NCBI GenBank assembly: GCA_002307185.1
Contig: DBTT01000004.1
Coordinates: 70,977-134,976, forward strand
Direction of reading: 5' to 3'
Length of the DNA: 64,000 nt
Origin: Bacteroidales bacterium UBA1309
GTDB lineage: Bacteria > Bacteroidota > Bacteroidia > Bacteroidales > Dysgonomonadaceae
Shown: one piece after another, positions 26,841 to 36,028 of the stretch
How the letters are laid out: every line of letters starts with the position of its first letter
Position numbering within the stretch: the stretch's first letter is position 1
Notes under the pieces: model-generated
Seen by the model: only the letters and a program-made list of their open reading frames with translations
Database searches by the model: none
What the model was told of the DNA's origin: nothing
Translations under genes and position numbers: made by a program

Positions 26841-27788
26841 CTACAATCCTAATCTTGCAGATATTTCCAACATTTTCTGGATAGGTTTCACTGCCTTTAC
26901 CCTAATTTTCTCATCCACAAATACCTCTGGAGTTTCATCTCTCAAACAAAGATAAAGTTTTTCCATCGTATTCAAACGCATAAAGTTGCATTCGTTGCAA
27001 GCGCATGTTGGATCTTCGGGAGGAGCGGGAATAAATTCCTTGCCCGGATTACGTTTCTGCATTTCATGAAGAATACCCGATTCGGTGGCAACAATAAATT
27101 GCTTATGATCGGTATTGGTTGCATATTTCAACAAAGAAGCGGTGGAACCAACGTGGTCGGCTATCTGCAAAATATACGATTTGCATTCGGGATGTGCTAA
27201 TAAAAGCGCATCGGGATATTCGTTTTTAAGCTTCAATATTTTCTCCAACGAAAATTGCTCGTGCACATGGCAAGCACCATTCCAAAGTACCATCTGACGA
27301 CCAGTGATGCCGTTGATATAATTTCCCAAATTCTTGTCGGGACCAAAAATCAATTTTTGATCTTCTGGAAAACTTTCCACAATCTGTTTGGCATTGGAAG
27401 AAGTCACCACCACATCGGTCAATGCCTTCACATCTGCCGAAGTGTTCACATAGGAAATCACTTTGTGACCTGGATGTGCGGCAATGAATTTTTCAAAATC
27501 ATTCGCCTTGCAACTGTCCGCCAACGAACATCCTGCATTCAAGTCGGGAATAAACACCCGTTTTTCAGGACAAAGAATTTTTGCCGTCTCGCCCATGAAA
27601 TGCACTCCACACAACACAATCACGTCTGCATCCGTCTTTGCTGCCCATTGTGCCAAAGCCAAACTATCGCCTACAAAATCGGCTATGTCTTGAATGTCGC
27701 CGGTTTGATAATAATGAGCCAAAATGATTGCTTTTTTTTCTTTCCGTAATCTTTCTATTTCCTGCTTGTAGTTGACCTGAATTTGCAT
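26841..27788 (-). CDS. nadA: Quinolinate synthase A
   Basis: 315 residues. [4Fe-4S] enzyme that condenses iminoaspartate with dihydroxyacetone phosphate to quinolinate for NAD synthesis. The three cluster Cys lie in VLCGVHFM, NGACHVHEQF and CACNECNFM. Other conserved pieces: AHYYQTGDIQDIADFVGDS and FIPDLNAGCSLADSC. nadB and nadC are not adjacent. Confidence 0.97.
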   Translation of the reverse strand: MQIQVNYKQEIERLRKEKKAIILAHYYQTGDIQDIADFVGDSLALAQWAAKTDADVIVLCGVHFMGETAKILCPEKRVFIPDLNAGCSLADSCKANDFEKFIAAHPGHKVISYVNTSADVKALTDVVVTSSNAKQIVESFPEDQKLIFGPDKNLGNYINGITGRQMVLWNGACHVHEQFSLEKILKLKNEYPDALLLAHPECKSYILQIADHVGSTASLLKYATNTDHKQFIVATESGILHEMQKRNPGKEFIPAPPEDPTCACNECNFMRLNTMEKLYLCLRDETPEVFVDEKIRVKAVKPIQKMLEISARLGL

Positions 27789-28208
27789 TATTCACAAATA
27801 ATAAATTATAATTTTTTTTTAAATCTAAACTTATGGTTATTATTATAGGCTGTTGAAAGCGTTGATATCTTTTTACCTAAAAATTTGCATAAATAGTTAT
27901 GAAGATATACTTAACCATTTTCTCTATGTTACTAACAACTGAATATCTTATTTCGTTCTGAAATTTTGAAAGTTACAGACTTTATTCATCTGTTGTTAAT
28001 AACCTGCAAAGTTAAAAACTTTCCTTCAAGTAGAATAACTAAATGCGGTTGAAAAATGATTAATATAATTGTTATAAACTAACGCCAACTTATTTGTGCT
28101 TGTCATATCTATTGCGTATATGTGAAGTTTATTTGGTTATGCAAATATACTTTTTGTACGGATTTGAACAACCTGTTAACAAGTTTGTAACATATATTTT
28201 TCAATAAA
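27789..28208. other. Intergenic region upstream of nadA
   Basis: About 420 AT-rich bases with no reading frame. Two minus-strand TAnnTTTG boxes are visible, TAACTTTG at 28007-28014 and TATATTTG at 28142-28149. Either would give nadA an unusually long leader of about 210 or 350 bases. Confidence 0.4.
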
Positions 28209-28246
28209 AAAACAGCATCTTAACTTTATAGTTAAAATACTGTTTT
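28209..28246 (-). terminator. Terminator of the rnhB-ygiD unit
   Basis: AAAACAG / CTGTTTT outer stem with inner TAACT / AGTTA stem, T-tract on the minus-strand side, 20 bases after the dioxygenase stop. Confidence 0.75.
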
Positions 28247-28266
28247 CTAAAGGAATATATTTTTTA

Positions 28267-29103
28267 CTACTCTCCTACTTGTACGCTTGTCATGCTCAGA
28301 CTTCCACCAACTAAATGGTCGTTGAATAGATTTATCGGTTCATTTTTGTTTTCTTGAGACAAAACATAGAGCAAAGGAAGAAAATGGTCGGGTGTAGGTA
28401 TAGCCAATTGAAGAGATGTTGACAGTTTTTTATAGTCTGTTAGTGATTGATAATTACGGCTAATAATAGCTTTATTCACAATTTCACGTGCTTCGGATGC
28501 CCATTCATACCCGTGGTCAATTTTATCCACATTTTTCCAATCCACCATTCGTAGGTTATGCACAATGTTTCCGCTTCCCACAATCAATACCCCTTTTTCG
28601 CGGAGCGGGCGAAGCTGTTTTGCCAGTTCAAAATGATAAGAAGCCGGTTTGGTATAATCAATACTGAGTTGCACGACTGGAATAGTTGCTTCCGGATACA
28701 TATGTCGTAACACTGACCATGAACCATGATCCAATCCCCATTCGCTATCATCAATTATTGACGGATTTGGAGATAAAAGTTGCTGGGTGGTTTCTGCTAA
28801 ATCTTTGTTTCCGGGAGCAGGATATTCAATTTGATAAAGTTCACGGGGAAATCCTCCGAAATCATGGATTGTTTTAGGATGTTGCATGCCTGTTAAGAAC
28901 GTTCCTGGAGTAAACCAATGCGCCGATATGCAGAGTATGGCTTGAGGCGTTTGGATGCTATTTGCAGCGTTCTGAAAGCCATCAACAAAGGTATTGTTGG
29001 CAATTGCATTCATCGGGCTTCCATGGCCCACGAAAAGGGCAGGAAGCTTTTCGGATGTTTTTAAAACTTCAGTATATTTTTCTATCTCTTTTTCAATATT
29101 CAT
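28267..29103 (-). CDS. ygiD: Extradiol ring-cleavage dioxygenase, DODA/YgiD type
   Basis: 278 residues. LigB-fold enzyme. Metal-binding His are visible in FVGHGSPMNA, CISAHWF, LDHGSWSV and GNIVHNLR. Members cleave catechol-type aromatics such as 4,5-DOPA, and the physiological substrate in bacteria is largely unknown. It follows rnhB by 28 bases on the same strand, with no functional link apparent. Confidence 0.9.
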   Translation of the reverse strand: MNIEKEIEKYTEVLKTSEKLPALFVGHGSPMNAIANNTFVDGFQNAANSIQTPQAILCISAHWFTPGTFLTGMQHPKTIHDFGGFPRELYQIEYPAPGNKDLAETTQQLLSPNPSIIDDSEWGLDHGSWSVLRHMYPEATIPVVQLSIDYTKPASYHFELAKQLRPLREKGVLIVGSGNIVHNLRMVDWKNVDKIDHGYEWASEAREIVNKAIISRNYQSLTDYKKLSTSLQLAIPTPDHFLPLLYVLSQENKNEPINLFNDHLVGGSLSMTSVQVGE

Positions 29104-29131
29104 ATTCCTGATGTTTAGATTCCAAGTGATT

Positions 29132-29740
29132 CTATTCTTCTTTGAAAGAAAGTGATAATTGATTTTCTTTCAAATGAAAGCTCCTTCGATGATAGGGCGA
29201 CATGCCATATTCATTCAAGACCTTTCGGTGAGCTGCTGTGCCATATCCTTTGTTCACATTCCAGAGATAGAGAGGAAATTCTTCGTGAATGGATTTCATG
29301 TAATCGTCCCTATATGTTTTTGCCAAAATGGAAGCGGCAGCGATTGGCATCAATTTTCCATCCCCTTTCACTATGCAGGTATAAGGAATATCGCTTTTGC
29401 AACGAAATCTATTTCCATCAATAAGTAAATGTTCGGGCTGTATTTTGAGTGTTTCCACAGCCTTATGCATCGCAAGAAACGAAGCATTTAGTATGTTGAT
29501 TTTATCTATTTCTTCGTGCGACACACTTGCTACGGCCCAAGCTATGGCTTCTTTTTCGATGATTTCCCTAAGTTTGTAGCGCGTTTTTTCTTTGATTTGT
29601 TTGGAATCGTTGAGTTCTTCACAAACAAAATCAGGCGGTAGAATCACTGCGGCAGCAAATACTGGCCCGGCCAAGCATCCACGTCCGGCTTCATCACATC
29701 CGGCTTCAATTTTATTAGGAAAAAGGGATAATTCAAGCAT
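29132..29740 (-). CDS. rnhB: Ribonuclease HII
   Basis: 202 residues. Removes RNA from RNA/DNA hybrids and single ribonucleotides from DNA. Catalytic acids in GCDEAGRGCLAGPVFAAAV (Asp, Glu) and LIDGNRF (Asp), with KGDGKLMPIAAASILAKTYRD. Length normal. Confidence 0.97.
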   Translation of the reverse strand: MLELSLFPNKIEAGCDEAGRGCLAGPVFAAAVILPPDFVCEELNDSKQIKEKTRYKLREIIEKEAIAWAVASVSHEEIDKINILNASFLAMHKAVETLKIQPEHLLIDGNRFRCKSDIPYTCIVKGDGKLMPIAAASILAKTYRDDYMKSIHEEFPLYLWNVNKGYGTAAHRKVLNEYGMSPYHRRSFHLKENQLSLSFKEE

Positions 29741-29763
29741 TTTTATTTTTCATTTTTACCTTT

Positions 29764-29771
29764 CAAAAGTA
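29764..29771 (-). promoter_or_regulatory. -7 box of rnhB
   Basis: TACTTTTG on the minus strand, 24 bases before the rnhB ATG. Confidence 0.55.
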
Positions 29772-29877
29772 GCTATAAAATACAATATCCACAATGGTAT
29801 ATAAAGGAAACTAAAAGGCTATATTATTTTTTATGAACTAAATGATAATAGCGTGCATTTTGATAATTATTCTTTAT

Positions 29878-29885
29878 TACCTTTG
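29878..29885 (+). promoter_or_regulatory. -7 box of the YhcH/GHL10 unit
   Basis: TACCTTTG, 26 bases before the ATG at 29911. A TTTTG at 29858-29862 may be the -33 element. Confidence 0.6.
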
Positions 29886-29910
29886 TTAATAATACATTTT
29901 CAAAGCATAC

Positions 29911-30525
29911 ATGAGAAATTTTTTTAATACGAGGACACAGCTATTGATGGTTGCCATGGCTTGTCCTTTTTCTTTGCTGTTGGCCAAGAATCCCAGCAAA
30001 CCAACAAAAGCTGAAATAAAATGGTTTGAAAAACGTGAATGGGCAGAAGGCATTTCGGCACACCCCGATTCCGAAATTGACATAGCAACTTTTGCCCGCC
30101 ATTACAAAAAACATCCAGGCAGATGGAAACGTGCTTTCCAATTTATCCGTGACCACGATTTGGCTACCCTGCCACTCGGAAGACAAGATTTGGGTGATGG
30201 ACTCACTGTGAGTGTGGAAGAATATACGACACATGATCCCGAACCAGAAGCCTTGGAAGGACATAAAATAAAAATCGATTTGCAATATGTTGTGGTTGGA
30301 AAAGAATTGCAGGGATATGCCAAAATCACCGATACAGTTGCAACGGTTGATCCATACCTCGAAAAGAAAGATGTTGGACATTACAAAGTAAAAAACATCA
30401 CTTACCATGTGGCTCAGCCCGACAGATTTATGATTTATTTTCCAGACGACATTCATTTGACGAACGTTCAATATGGAGATAAAGCCAAAGTCCGCAAAGT
30501 AGTCTTCAAAGTTTGGGTTGATTAA
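29911..30525 (+). CDS. Exported YhcH/YjgK/YiaL family protein
   Basis: 204 residues: signal peptide (to about LLLAK), then a YhcH-type cupin-like domain (about 60-204). The family motifs GHKIKIDLQYVVVGKE (metal/sugar site region) and FMIYFPDDIHL are present. Relatives in E. coli are linked to sialic acid and other sugar catabolism and were once called beta-galactosidase subunit beta. Export is seen in many Bacteroidota members. It lies 18 bases before a glycosidase-like lipoprotein, so a role in extracytoplasmic sugar handling is likely. Confidence 0.85.
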   Translation: MRNFFNTRTQLLMVAMACPFSLLLAKNPSKPTKAEIKWFEKREWAEGISAHPDSEIDIATFARHYKKHPGRWKRAFQFIRDHDLATLPLGRQDLGDGLTVSVEEYTTHDPEPEALEGHKIKIDLQYVVVGKELQGYAKITDTVATVDPYLEKKDVGHYKVKNITYHVAQPDRFMIYFPDDIHLTNVQYGDKAKVRKVVFKVWVD

Positions 30526-30543
30526 TGTTAATTATTTATATAA

Positions 30544-32091
30544 ATGAAAATTAAACAGTTAAGTGTTTATTTGATTTTAGCTACCATTATTTTTTTGTCC
30601 TCATGTGGAATTCAAAAAAAGGTAGCCAGAAAAGAAGCGGATCCACAACATCCTAAAAGGGAATTTCGTGGTGCGTGGATTCACACCGTTGGTCAAGCGC
30701 AATATGCTCAAATGAATTCCGTGCAAATGAAAGCTTATTTCGTGAGAATGCTCGATCAATTGCAAGCTGCCGGAATCAATGCGATCATTTTTCAGGTGCG
30801 ACCTCAAGCAGATGCTTTCTATAAATCTGAGCTGGAACCTTGGAGCCGTTATCTCACCGGTGTGCAAGGCAAAGCTCCCGATGGCGATTTTGACCCTTTG
30901 GCTTTCATGGTGGAAGAATGCCACAAACGCAACATGGAACTTCATGCTTGGCTGAATCCTTACCGTGTGACCAATAGCGAATTGCAGACTTTGTCACCCA
31001 ATCACATTTTCCACCGTTATCCAGAACGATTTATAAAATACGGCACCCAGCTTTATTTTGATCCCGGAATCCCTGAAAATCGTGATTTTATTTGCAAAGT
31101 GGTGAAAGACATAGTTCTGAGATATGGTGTGGATGCCATTCACATGGACGACTACTTTTACCCCTACCCTATTACAGGCGAAAAATTTCCCGATGACGGT
31201 AGTTTTTCTAAATATGCTGCTTCACAAGGATTTGCCAGTTCGCAGCGAAACGATTGGAGAAGGAACAATGTGAACATGCTTATCAAAGAAATCAAGCAAA
31301 CGATTTTAAAAACAAAGCCTTGGGTTCGTTTTGGCGTTAGTCCTTTTGGTATTTACAGAAATAAAAAAAACACACCTGACGGTTCGGGTAGCGAAACCAA
31401 CGGCTTGCAGAATTACGATGATTTGTATGCCGATGTGAAACTTTGGGTGAAAAATGGTTGGATTGATTATAATTTACCTCAGTTGTATTGGGAAATTGGA
31501 TATCCGGCTGCCGATTATGCAAAACTGATCTCTTGGTGGGCAAGCAACAATTACGGGCAGCATCTTTACATTGGTCAAGACCTGAAGCGCACAATGGATA
31601 AATTGAATGCCAATGGGGAAACTCAATTGAAAGAGAAAATGGAATTGTCCCGCTCCTATTCCACTATTCACGGTAATTGTTTTTGGCCAGGATACACCAT
31701 TATGGAAAACTACAAAGGGGTTGCCAACGAATTGGCTGACAACTACCATAAATATCCTGCTTTGATTCCTGCTTATAACACTTTGCATCACAAATTACCC
31801 AAGAAAGTGGACAAGGTGGAAGAATATTTCACTCCCGAAAAGCATGGTTTGCGTTGGAGTGTAAAAGGGGATCGGAATGATCCTACAAATGCACAATATT
31901 TTGTGGTGTACCGTTTCAAATCGGATGAGAAAAAAAATTTGAATTTGGCGCGAAACATTCTGAAAATAACAAGGGAAACAGAATTAGAATTGCCATACGA
32001 AGGGGGTAAAAACTCGTATAAATACGTGGTAACAGCTGTGGATGCATTTCACAATGAATCGGCAGGAAAATCCAAGAAAATCAAGTTGTAG
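30544..32091 (+). CDS. GHL10 (DUF187) glycosidase-like lipoprotein
   Basis: 515 residues. Lipoprotein signal with LSSCG (Cys21). A TIM-barrel GHL10 domain follows (about 40-380): REFRGAWIHTVG at the start, LDQLQAAGINAIIFQVRPQADAFY, HAWLNPYRV, VDAIHMDDYFYPYP and INWVNG-like YNLPQLYWEIGY. The C-terminal 100 residues look like an immunoglobulin-type domain (YVVTAVDAFHNES). This family is predicted to hydrolyse glycans and some members are tied to cell-wall turnover. Substrate not determined here. Paired with the YhcH-type gene. Confidence 0.9.
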   Translation: MKIKQLSVYLILATIIFLSSCGIQKKVARKEADPQHPKREFRGAWIHTVGQAQYAQMNSVQMKAYFVRMLDQLQAAGINAIIFQVRPQADAFYKSELEPWSRYLTGVQGKAPDGDFDPLAFMVEECHKRNMELHAWLNPYRVTNSELQTLSPNHIFHRYPERFIKYGTQLYFDPGIPENRDFICKVVKDIVLRYGVDAIHMDDYFYPYPITGEKFPDDGSFSKYAASQGFASSQRNDWRRNNVNMLIKEIKQTILKTKPWVRFGVSPFGIYRNKKNTPDGSGSETNGLQNYDDLYADVKLWVKNGWIDYNLPQLYWEIGYPAADYAKLISWWASNNYGQHLYIGQDLKRTMDKLNANGETQLKEKMELSRSYSTIHGNCFWPGYTIMENYKGVANELADNYHKYPALIPAYNTLHHKLPKKVDKVEEYFTPEKHGLRWSVKGDRNDPTNAQYFVVYRFKSDEKKNLNLARNILKITRETELELPYEGGKNSYKYVVTAVDAFHNESAGKSKKIKL

Positions 32092-32110
32092 GGGTAGGTT
32101 ATCCCTCCAT

Positions 32111-32161
32111 AATAACAGGATAGTCAGGCTAGGACTCTCCTAGCCTGACTATCCTGTTATT
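32111..32161. terminator. 24-bp perfect stem-loop between convergent genes
   Basis: Left arm 32111-32134 and right arm 32138-32161 are exact reverse complements with only CTC between. Located between the 3' ends of the GHL10 gene (plus) and the DUF2795 gene (minus), so it probably ends transcription from both sides. The stem is longer than a usual terminator and lacks a long T-tract. Confidence 0.75.
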
Positions 32162-32199
32162 TGATATCCTTGTGTAGCTGATAATTTTATCAGCTAAAG

Positions 32200-32421
32200 T
32201 TAGTATTCGTCTTCGTTGAAAAAGAAATCTTCTTTGCTCGGATAATCCGGCCAAATGTCTTCGATTGATTCGTAAATCTCTCCTTCGTCTTCGAGTTCCT
32301 GAAGGTTCTCGATCACCTCTAACGGAGCGCCCGAACGCTGAGCATAATCAATCAATTCGTCCTTGCTTGCAGGCCATGGGGCATCTTCGAGCTTGGAAGC
32401 CAATTCTAATGTCCAATACAT
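32200..32421 (-). CDS. DUF2795 small acidic protein
   Basis: 73 residues: MYWTLELASKLEDAPWPASKDELIDYAQRSGAP..., a very acidic C-terminus (EDFFFNEDEY). The N-terminal 50 residues match DUF2795, a short helical family of unknown function conserved in Bacteroidota. It precedes the cobalamin adenosyltransferase in orientation but has its own promoter box, so it is likely monocistronic. Confidence 0.9.
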   Translation of the reverse strand: MYWTLELASKLEDAPWPASKDELIDYAQRSGAPLEVIENLQELEDEGEIYESIEDIWPDYPSKEDFFFNEDEY

Positions 32422-32463
32422 GTTTTCCTCCTTTTTATTAGATTAAAATATTCTATTTTTCCG

Positions 32464-32471
32464 CAAATGTA
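32464..32471 (-). promoter_or_regulatory. -7 box of the DUF2795 gene
   Basis: TACATTTG on the minus strand, 43 bases before the ATG at 32421. Confidence 0.55.
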
Positions 32472-32483
32472 TAATAATATTTT

Positions 32484-33038
32484 TTAGCAGCAACTTTTAT
32501 CCCAAAAAATTTCTGTTCCATTTGTCACACATTCGTATCGGGCGAGTACAAAAAAGAAATCAGATAGGCGGTTTACAAACTTAAATATCTGTTCATCAAT
32601 AGGATATTCTGACGAAACGTCATAAATACGTCTTTCTGCCCGTCGGCATATTGTTCGGCAAATATGAGTGCGTGCTGCCGCCTCGCTTCCGCCAGGCAAT
32701 ACGAAGCGGTTGAGTTTCGGAATCAATCCGTCCAACCGATCCATTTCGTCTTCCAATCGCGTCACGTCCGATTCGGTAATGCTGGGAATATTCTTGCTCA
32801 CATCTTCTTCCGATGCAAGGTATCCACCTACAGAAAAAAGTTTATGTTGGATAAAAGCCAAATCGTTCAGGAGGGTTTCGTCTTTCACTTCTCTCACAAG
32901 AAGTCCAACAAAAGAATTCAATTCATCCACTGTGCCGTAAGCTTCCAAGCGAATATGTGTTTTCGGAACGCGGGTTCCGCCCACTAGGGAGGTTTTCCCT
33001 CCATCGCCTGTTTTTGTATAGACAACGCTTTTCCCCAT
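32484..33038 (-). CDS. ATP:cob(I)alamin adenosyltransferase (PduO/MmaB type)
   Basis: 184 residues. Makes adenosylcobalamin, the cofactor of methylmalonyl-CoA mutase in the propionate pathway of this phylum. PduO motifs: VYTKTGDGGKTSLVGGTRVPK at the N-terminus (ATP site) and RTHICRTICRRAERR with RLSDFFFVLARY near the C-terminus. It is 11 bases after a methyltransferase gene on the same strand. Confidence 0.95.
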   Translation of the reverse strand: MGKSVVYTKTGDGGKTSLVGGTRVPKTHIRLEAYGTVDELNSFVGLLVREVKDETLLNDLAFIQHKLFSVGGYLASEEDVSKNIPSITESDVTRLEDEMDRLDGLIPKLNRFVLPGGSEAAARTHICRTICRRAERRIYDVSSEYPIDEQIFKFVNRLSDFFFVLARYECVTNGTEIFWDKSCC

Positions 33039-33049
33039 TTTATATTTGT

Positions 33050-33721
33050 TTAAAAACTAAGTAAATAGTTACGTTTATAATATTTTTTATTGAAAAAGAA
33101 GATAGATGCTTTGTACAAATCGAGGGATATGTGCACATGTTCATCTTTTCTTATTTGTTGAACTAACGAATAAACGTTGTTGTTTGTTCTAATATTGTTT
33201 AGAATAACGACACTATTTTCGTTTACATGTGAAAATAAGTATTCGGATAGCACTTCCTGATGTTTTCCAATTGTTTTCATATCAACTAGTATGCAATCGA
33301 ATATTTGGTCGGTTTTTGGTAAAGAATCGACTATTAAAACATCACGTTTCCAATGATGGAGTAGGCTAGAGGCAGCTTTTCTGCTTCCTTCCTTTGTTTC
33401 CACGCAGGTATATCTTATTTGGCTTGAGGGAGCCGTTGCATACAGCGAATTGATTCCTTTTGCCGACCCTATTTCAAGTATATTTTTTGCTTGAAAATGG
33501 TTTATCAGCTTGAAATTTAGCTTGTTTATTTTCTTCGGCTTGTATTTTTTGGATGTTTCTTGTTGGATGTAATCTTGAATATCTCGGAAAGCGTAGAAAG
33601 ACAATTTATTTTCAATGACGTTCACAATCAAGTTGTAAACAAACGGCGAATGGATGCCATGTCCACGTCGATGGCGCACTTTGTAATAGAATTTAATAGC
33701 TTGCTTGTCCAGCACAAACAT
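33050..33721 (-). CDS. Class I SAM-dependent methyltransferase-like protein
   Basis: 223 residues from the ATG at 33719-33721. A start 33 bases upstream is excluded by the promoter box at 33752-33759. Motif I NILEIGSAKGINSLYAT (about 95-111) is a glycine-poor variant of the SAM-binding loop, followed by YTCVETKEGSRKAA (motif II). The N-terminus RHRRGHGIHSPFVYNLI is typical of a Bacteroidota group of O-methyltransferase-like proteins of unknown substrate. Confidence 0.8.
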   Translation of the reverse strand: MFVLDKQAIKFYYKVRHRRGHGIHSPFVYNLIVNVIENKLSFYAFRDIQDYIQQETSKKYKPKKINKLNFKLINHFQAKNILEIGSAKGINSLYATAPSSQIRYTCVETKEGSRKAASSLLHHWKRDVLIVDSLPKTDQIFDCILVDMKTIGKHQEVLSEYLFSHVNENSVVILNNIRTNNNVYSLVQQIRKDEHVHISLDLYKASIFFFNKKYYKRNYLLSF

Positions 33722-33751
33722 ATATATTTCCAGATTTTGTTTTTCAGAGTT

Positions 33752-33759
33752 CAAAGATA
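33752..33759 (-). promoter_or_regulatory. -7 box of the methyltransferase/adenosyltransferase unit
   Basis: TATCTTTG on the minus strand, 31 bases before the ATG at 33721. Confidence 0.6.
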
Positions 33760-33838
33760 ATGATTGTTGTGGATTAGTTAGTTTGGGTGGGGTAGGAGAT
33801 TGAAGCCATATTTTCTAAAATTTTAAATAGCTAAAAAA

Positions 33839-33868
33839 GGGAAAGGAACTTTCGCAAGCTCCTTTCCC
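33839..33868 (-). terminator. Terminator of the alpha-glucoside PUL
   Basis: GGGAAAGGA / TCCTTTCCC with an inner CTT/AAG stem and TCGC loop, followed on the minus strand by TTTTTT. Lies 56 bases after the GH65 stop. Confidence 0.9.
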
Positions 33869-33923
33869 CCAAAAAAAACAATTTAGATTTAACGAGTAAT
33901 TATAACTGAATCATAATGGTGAT

Positions 33924-35957
33924 TTATCGCCTTTTGGTGATGGTCGTTTTATCTTTTCCTACACCTTTGATTTCAAGTGATTTCCATCCTTCTGGAAGTG
34001 CTGATGGACGTGTTGTGATTCCTTTAGGGGTAATTTCTATTCCTGCGAACCCCATCAAGACGGTCTGGAGAATTCCCCCCGCTCCAGTTGCAAAATAAGG
34101 GTTGTCTCCTCCTTTGGTTTCGGCAATTACCCTGAAAGGTGGACACAGATTAGGTAAGTATGCATCTTTGAAAAAATGCAAGGCTTTTTGCTTGTTTCCC
34201 AATCTGGAGTACAACAAAGAGAAAATGGCTTGAGTCATGGCGGGGGTATTTTTTTCTGGAATCCTCACTTCATAATATTTCAGATCTTTATGTATTTGGG
34301 CCGTGTCTTTCACTATTCCAAGGGGATAGGCGAGAAGATTCACGTCAGCCTGTTTTATCGATTCACCCTGGTAGGACGAATGTTCCCGGGTTGTGCCATC
34401 AGGAAAATGTTCAATTACTAAGTTATTAGCTACGGTTTTCCATGCTGCTATGGCTGGATATCCAAGCAATGAAGCTGCTATGGCAGCATTTCGGAGGTTC
34501 ACTTGAGCCACTCCATTTGTAAAGGCATCATTATCTACATTTTCAGCATATTCATCGGCTCCCACTACATTCTTGATTTCATATTTTCCTGTCGAATTTA
34601 GTTCCGATCGGCTTACCCAGAAATCGGCAGTTTCCGAGAGAATCGGCCACCCCTTTTTCCGTAGCCAGTCCAAATCTTGCGTCACGCAATAGTATTGCCA
34701 AGCGGCCAACGCCACACAGCCGGAAATATGGTGTTCGAAGGGGCCGGCAAGTGCCCAAACGGGAGTTTCTTCCACTCCGCTGCCGGCACTTTCCCATGGG
34801 TACATGGCACCTTGGTAGCCGTGTGAATAAGCGTTGTCTCGTGCAGCTTGCAGTCGTTGAAAGCGGTATTCCAGCATGTTTTCAGCCATTTCGGGATGCA
34901 ATAGCAGAAGAACGGGAAACATCCAAGTGTCGGCATCCCAGAAGACATGGCCGTTGTATCCCAAGCCCGAAAGCCCCATCGGCGAGAGGGACATCCCCGA
35001 TCCGGCGGAAGCAAAAGAGTAGAGGTGGTACAACATGCTGTGTGTATCCTGTTGGGCTTGTCCGTCTCCTTCGATGCGGATATCACTTTCCCAGAGCTTG
35101 TCCCAGGCTTCACGGTGCTTATTCATCAGGCGTTGCACCCCTTCTAGGCGGGCAAAGATTGTCAAACGTTCCGATTCATTGTATGGATCAGCAGTGTGGA
35201 CGGAAGAAAGTGTGGTTCCAACCAACCCGAATTGATAATTGGCCCCGGCTTTGATTTCTTTCGAAAACTTCATTTGGTGGAGGTTGTTGTCGGGCATTTC
35301 GTGGATAACACGGGGCTCGTCACCTCTTGGCTCGGAAAAAGCAAACGATGTGGTGGCGCTAAGCGAAAACTTTTCCGTTGGGCTTTTTGCTTGTGAAGTC
35401 ATCAGCTGAATTCCGATGTGGTTGCGGTTGATTTCATTGCAAGTATAGTGGGCATCACGCAAAGCATCGGGAGTCTGCAAGACATTCACCACCGTGATAT
35501 TTAGATTTTCTTTAACAGTGATTTCCATATTTGCCATGACGCAATAAGGCAAATGCCGCAAAGCGCAATAGCTGTATTTCACCGATGCTTGGCTTCCAAA
35601 ATCAAAGGATGTGGTGAAAGTGGCATTGCGCATGTCGAGCTGCTGGTGGATGTTCGAGATATTTTCTGCTGTCACCAAGCGACCATTGATATATAATTTT
35701 AAATTTAAAAGATTGAATCCTGAAATGAAATTGCTGACCCTTCCCCGTCCAAATTTGTCGTAGAGGCCGGCAAGCACCACATTGCCCACTTTGAGAGGTT
35801 CGGGTGATGATACCAAACCGATCATCCCGTTGGCAACAGTTACTCCGAAATAATTTCTCGAATCAACTGAATCGGTAGAAATAATCCATGGATCCTGTGC
35901 CGAGACATGGGATGCAAGGCAAAAAAGGAGAAGAACTTGTAGAAAGAAATATTTCAT
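33924..35957 (-). CDS. Secreted GH65 family alpha-glucoside hydrolase or phosphorylase
   Basis: 677 residues from the ATG at 35957, which begins a signal peptide (MKYFFLQVLLLFCLASHVSAQ). A super-sandwich N-terminal domain (about 25-265) and an (alpha/alpha)6 barrel (about 300-620) follow. GH65 landmarks: HVFWDADTWMFP (substrate site, about 337-348), the general acid Glu469 in GADEYAENVDNDAF, and KQADVNLLAYP. Family members act on trehalose, kojibiose, nigerose or maltose. Because it is exported, where phosphate-dependent cleavage would waste glucose 1-phosphate, a hydrolase is more likely, but this is an inference. Last gene of the PUL, 45 bases after the next gene stop upstream (GH13 at 36029). 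Confidence 0.9.
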   Translation of the reverse strand: MKYFFLQVLLLFCLASHVSAQDPWIISTDSVDSRNYFGVTVANGMIGLVSSPEPLKVGNVVLAGLYDKFGRGRVSNFISGFNLLNLKLYINGRLVTAENISNIHQQLDMRNATFTTSFDFGSQASVKYSYCALRHLPYCVMANMEITVKENLNITVVNVLQTPDALRDAHYTCNEINRNHIGIQLMTSQAKSPTEKFSLSATTSFAFSEPRGDEPRVIHEMPDNNLHQMKFSKEIKAGANYQFGLVGTTLSSVHTADPYNESERLTIFARLEGVQRLMNKHREAWDKLWESDIRIEGDGQAQQDTHSMLYHLYSFASAGSGMSLSPMGLSGLGYNGHVFWDADTWMFPVLLLLHPEMAENMLEYRFQRLQAARDNAYSHGYQGAMYPWESAGSGVEETPVWALAGPFEHHISGCVALAAWQYYCVTQDLDWLRKKGWPILSETADFWVSRSELNSTGKYEIKNVVGADEYAENVDNDAFTNGVAQVNLRNAAIAASLLGYPAIAAWKTVANNLVIEHFPDGTTREHSSYQGESIKQADVNLLAYPLGIVKDTAQIHKDLKYYEVRIPEKNTPAMTQAIFSLLYSRLGNKQKALHFFKDAYLPNLCPPFRVIAETKGGDNPYFATGAGGILQTVLMGFAGIEITPKGITTRPSALPEGWKSLEIKGVGKDKTTITKRR

Positions 35958-36028
35958 TGAGAAGTATGATAGGATGATAATCAATCGAATTTTGAAATAG
36001 GAAGTGAGCGGATGCTAGATTGAGACGG

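Noticed and set aside
28480..28500. Other CACGTG hexamers (for example in ygiD, wzx, susC, uvrC)
   Set aside because: Their flanks do not fit TGTTnCACGTGnAACA; they are ordinary coding hexamers.
34682..35254. Long frames on both strands within the GH65 gene
   Set aside because: Out-of-frame shadows of a well-supported enzyme with intact catalytic motifs.
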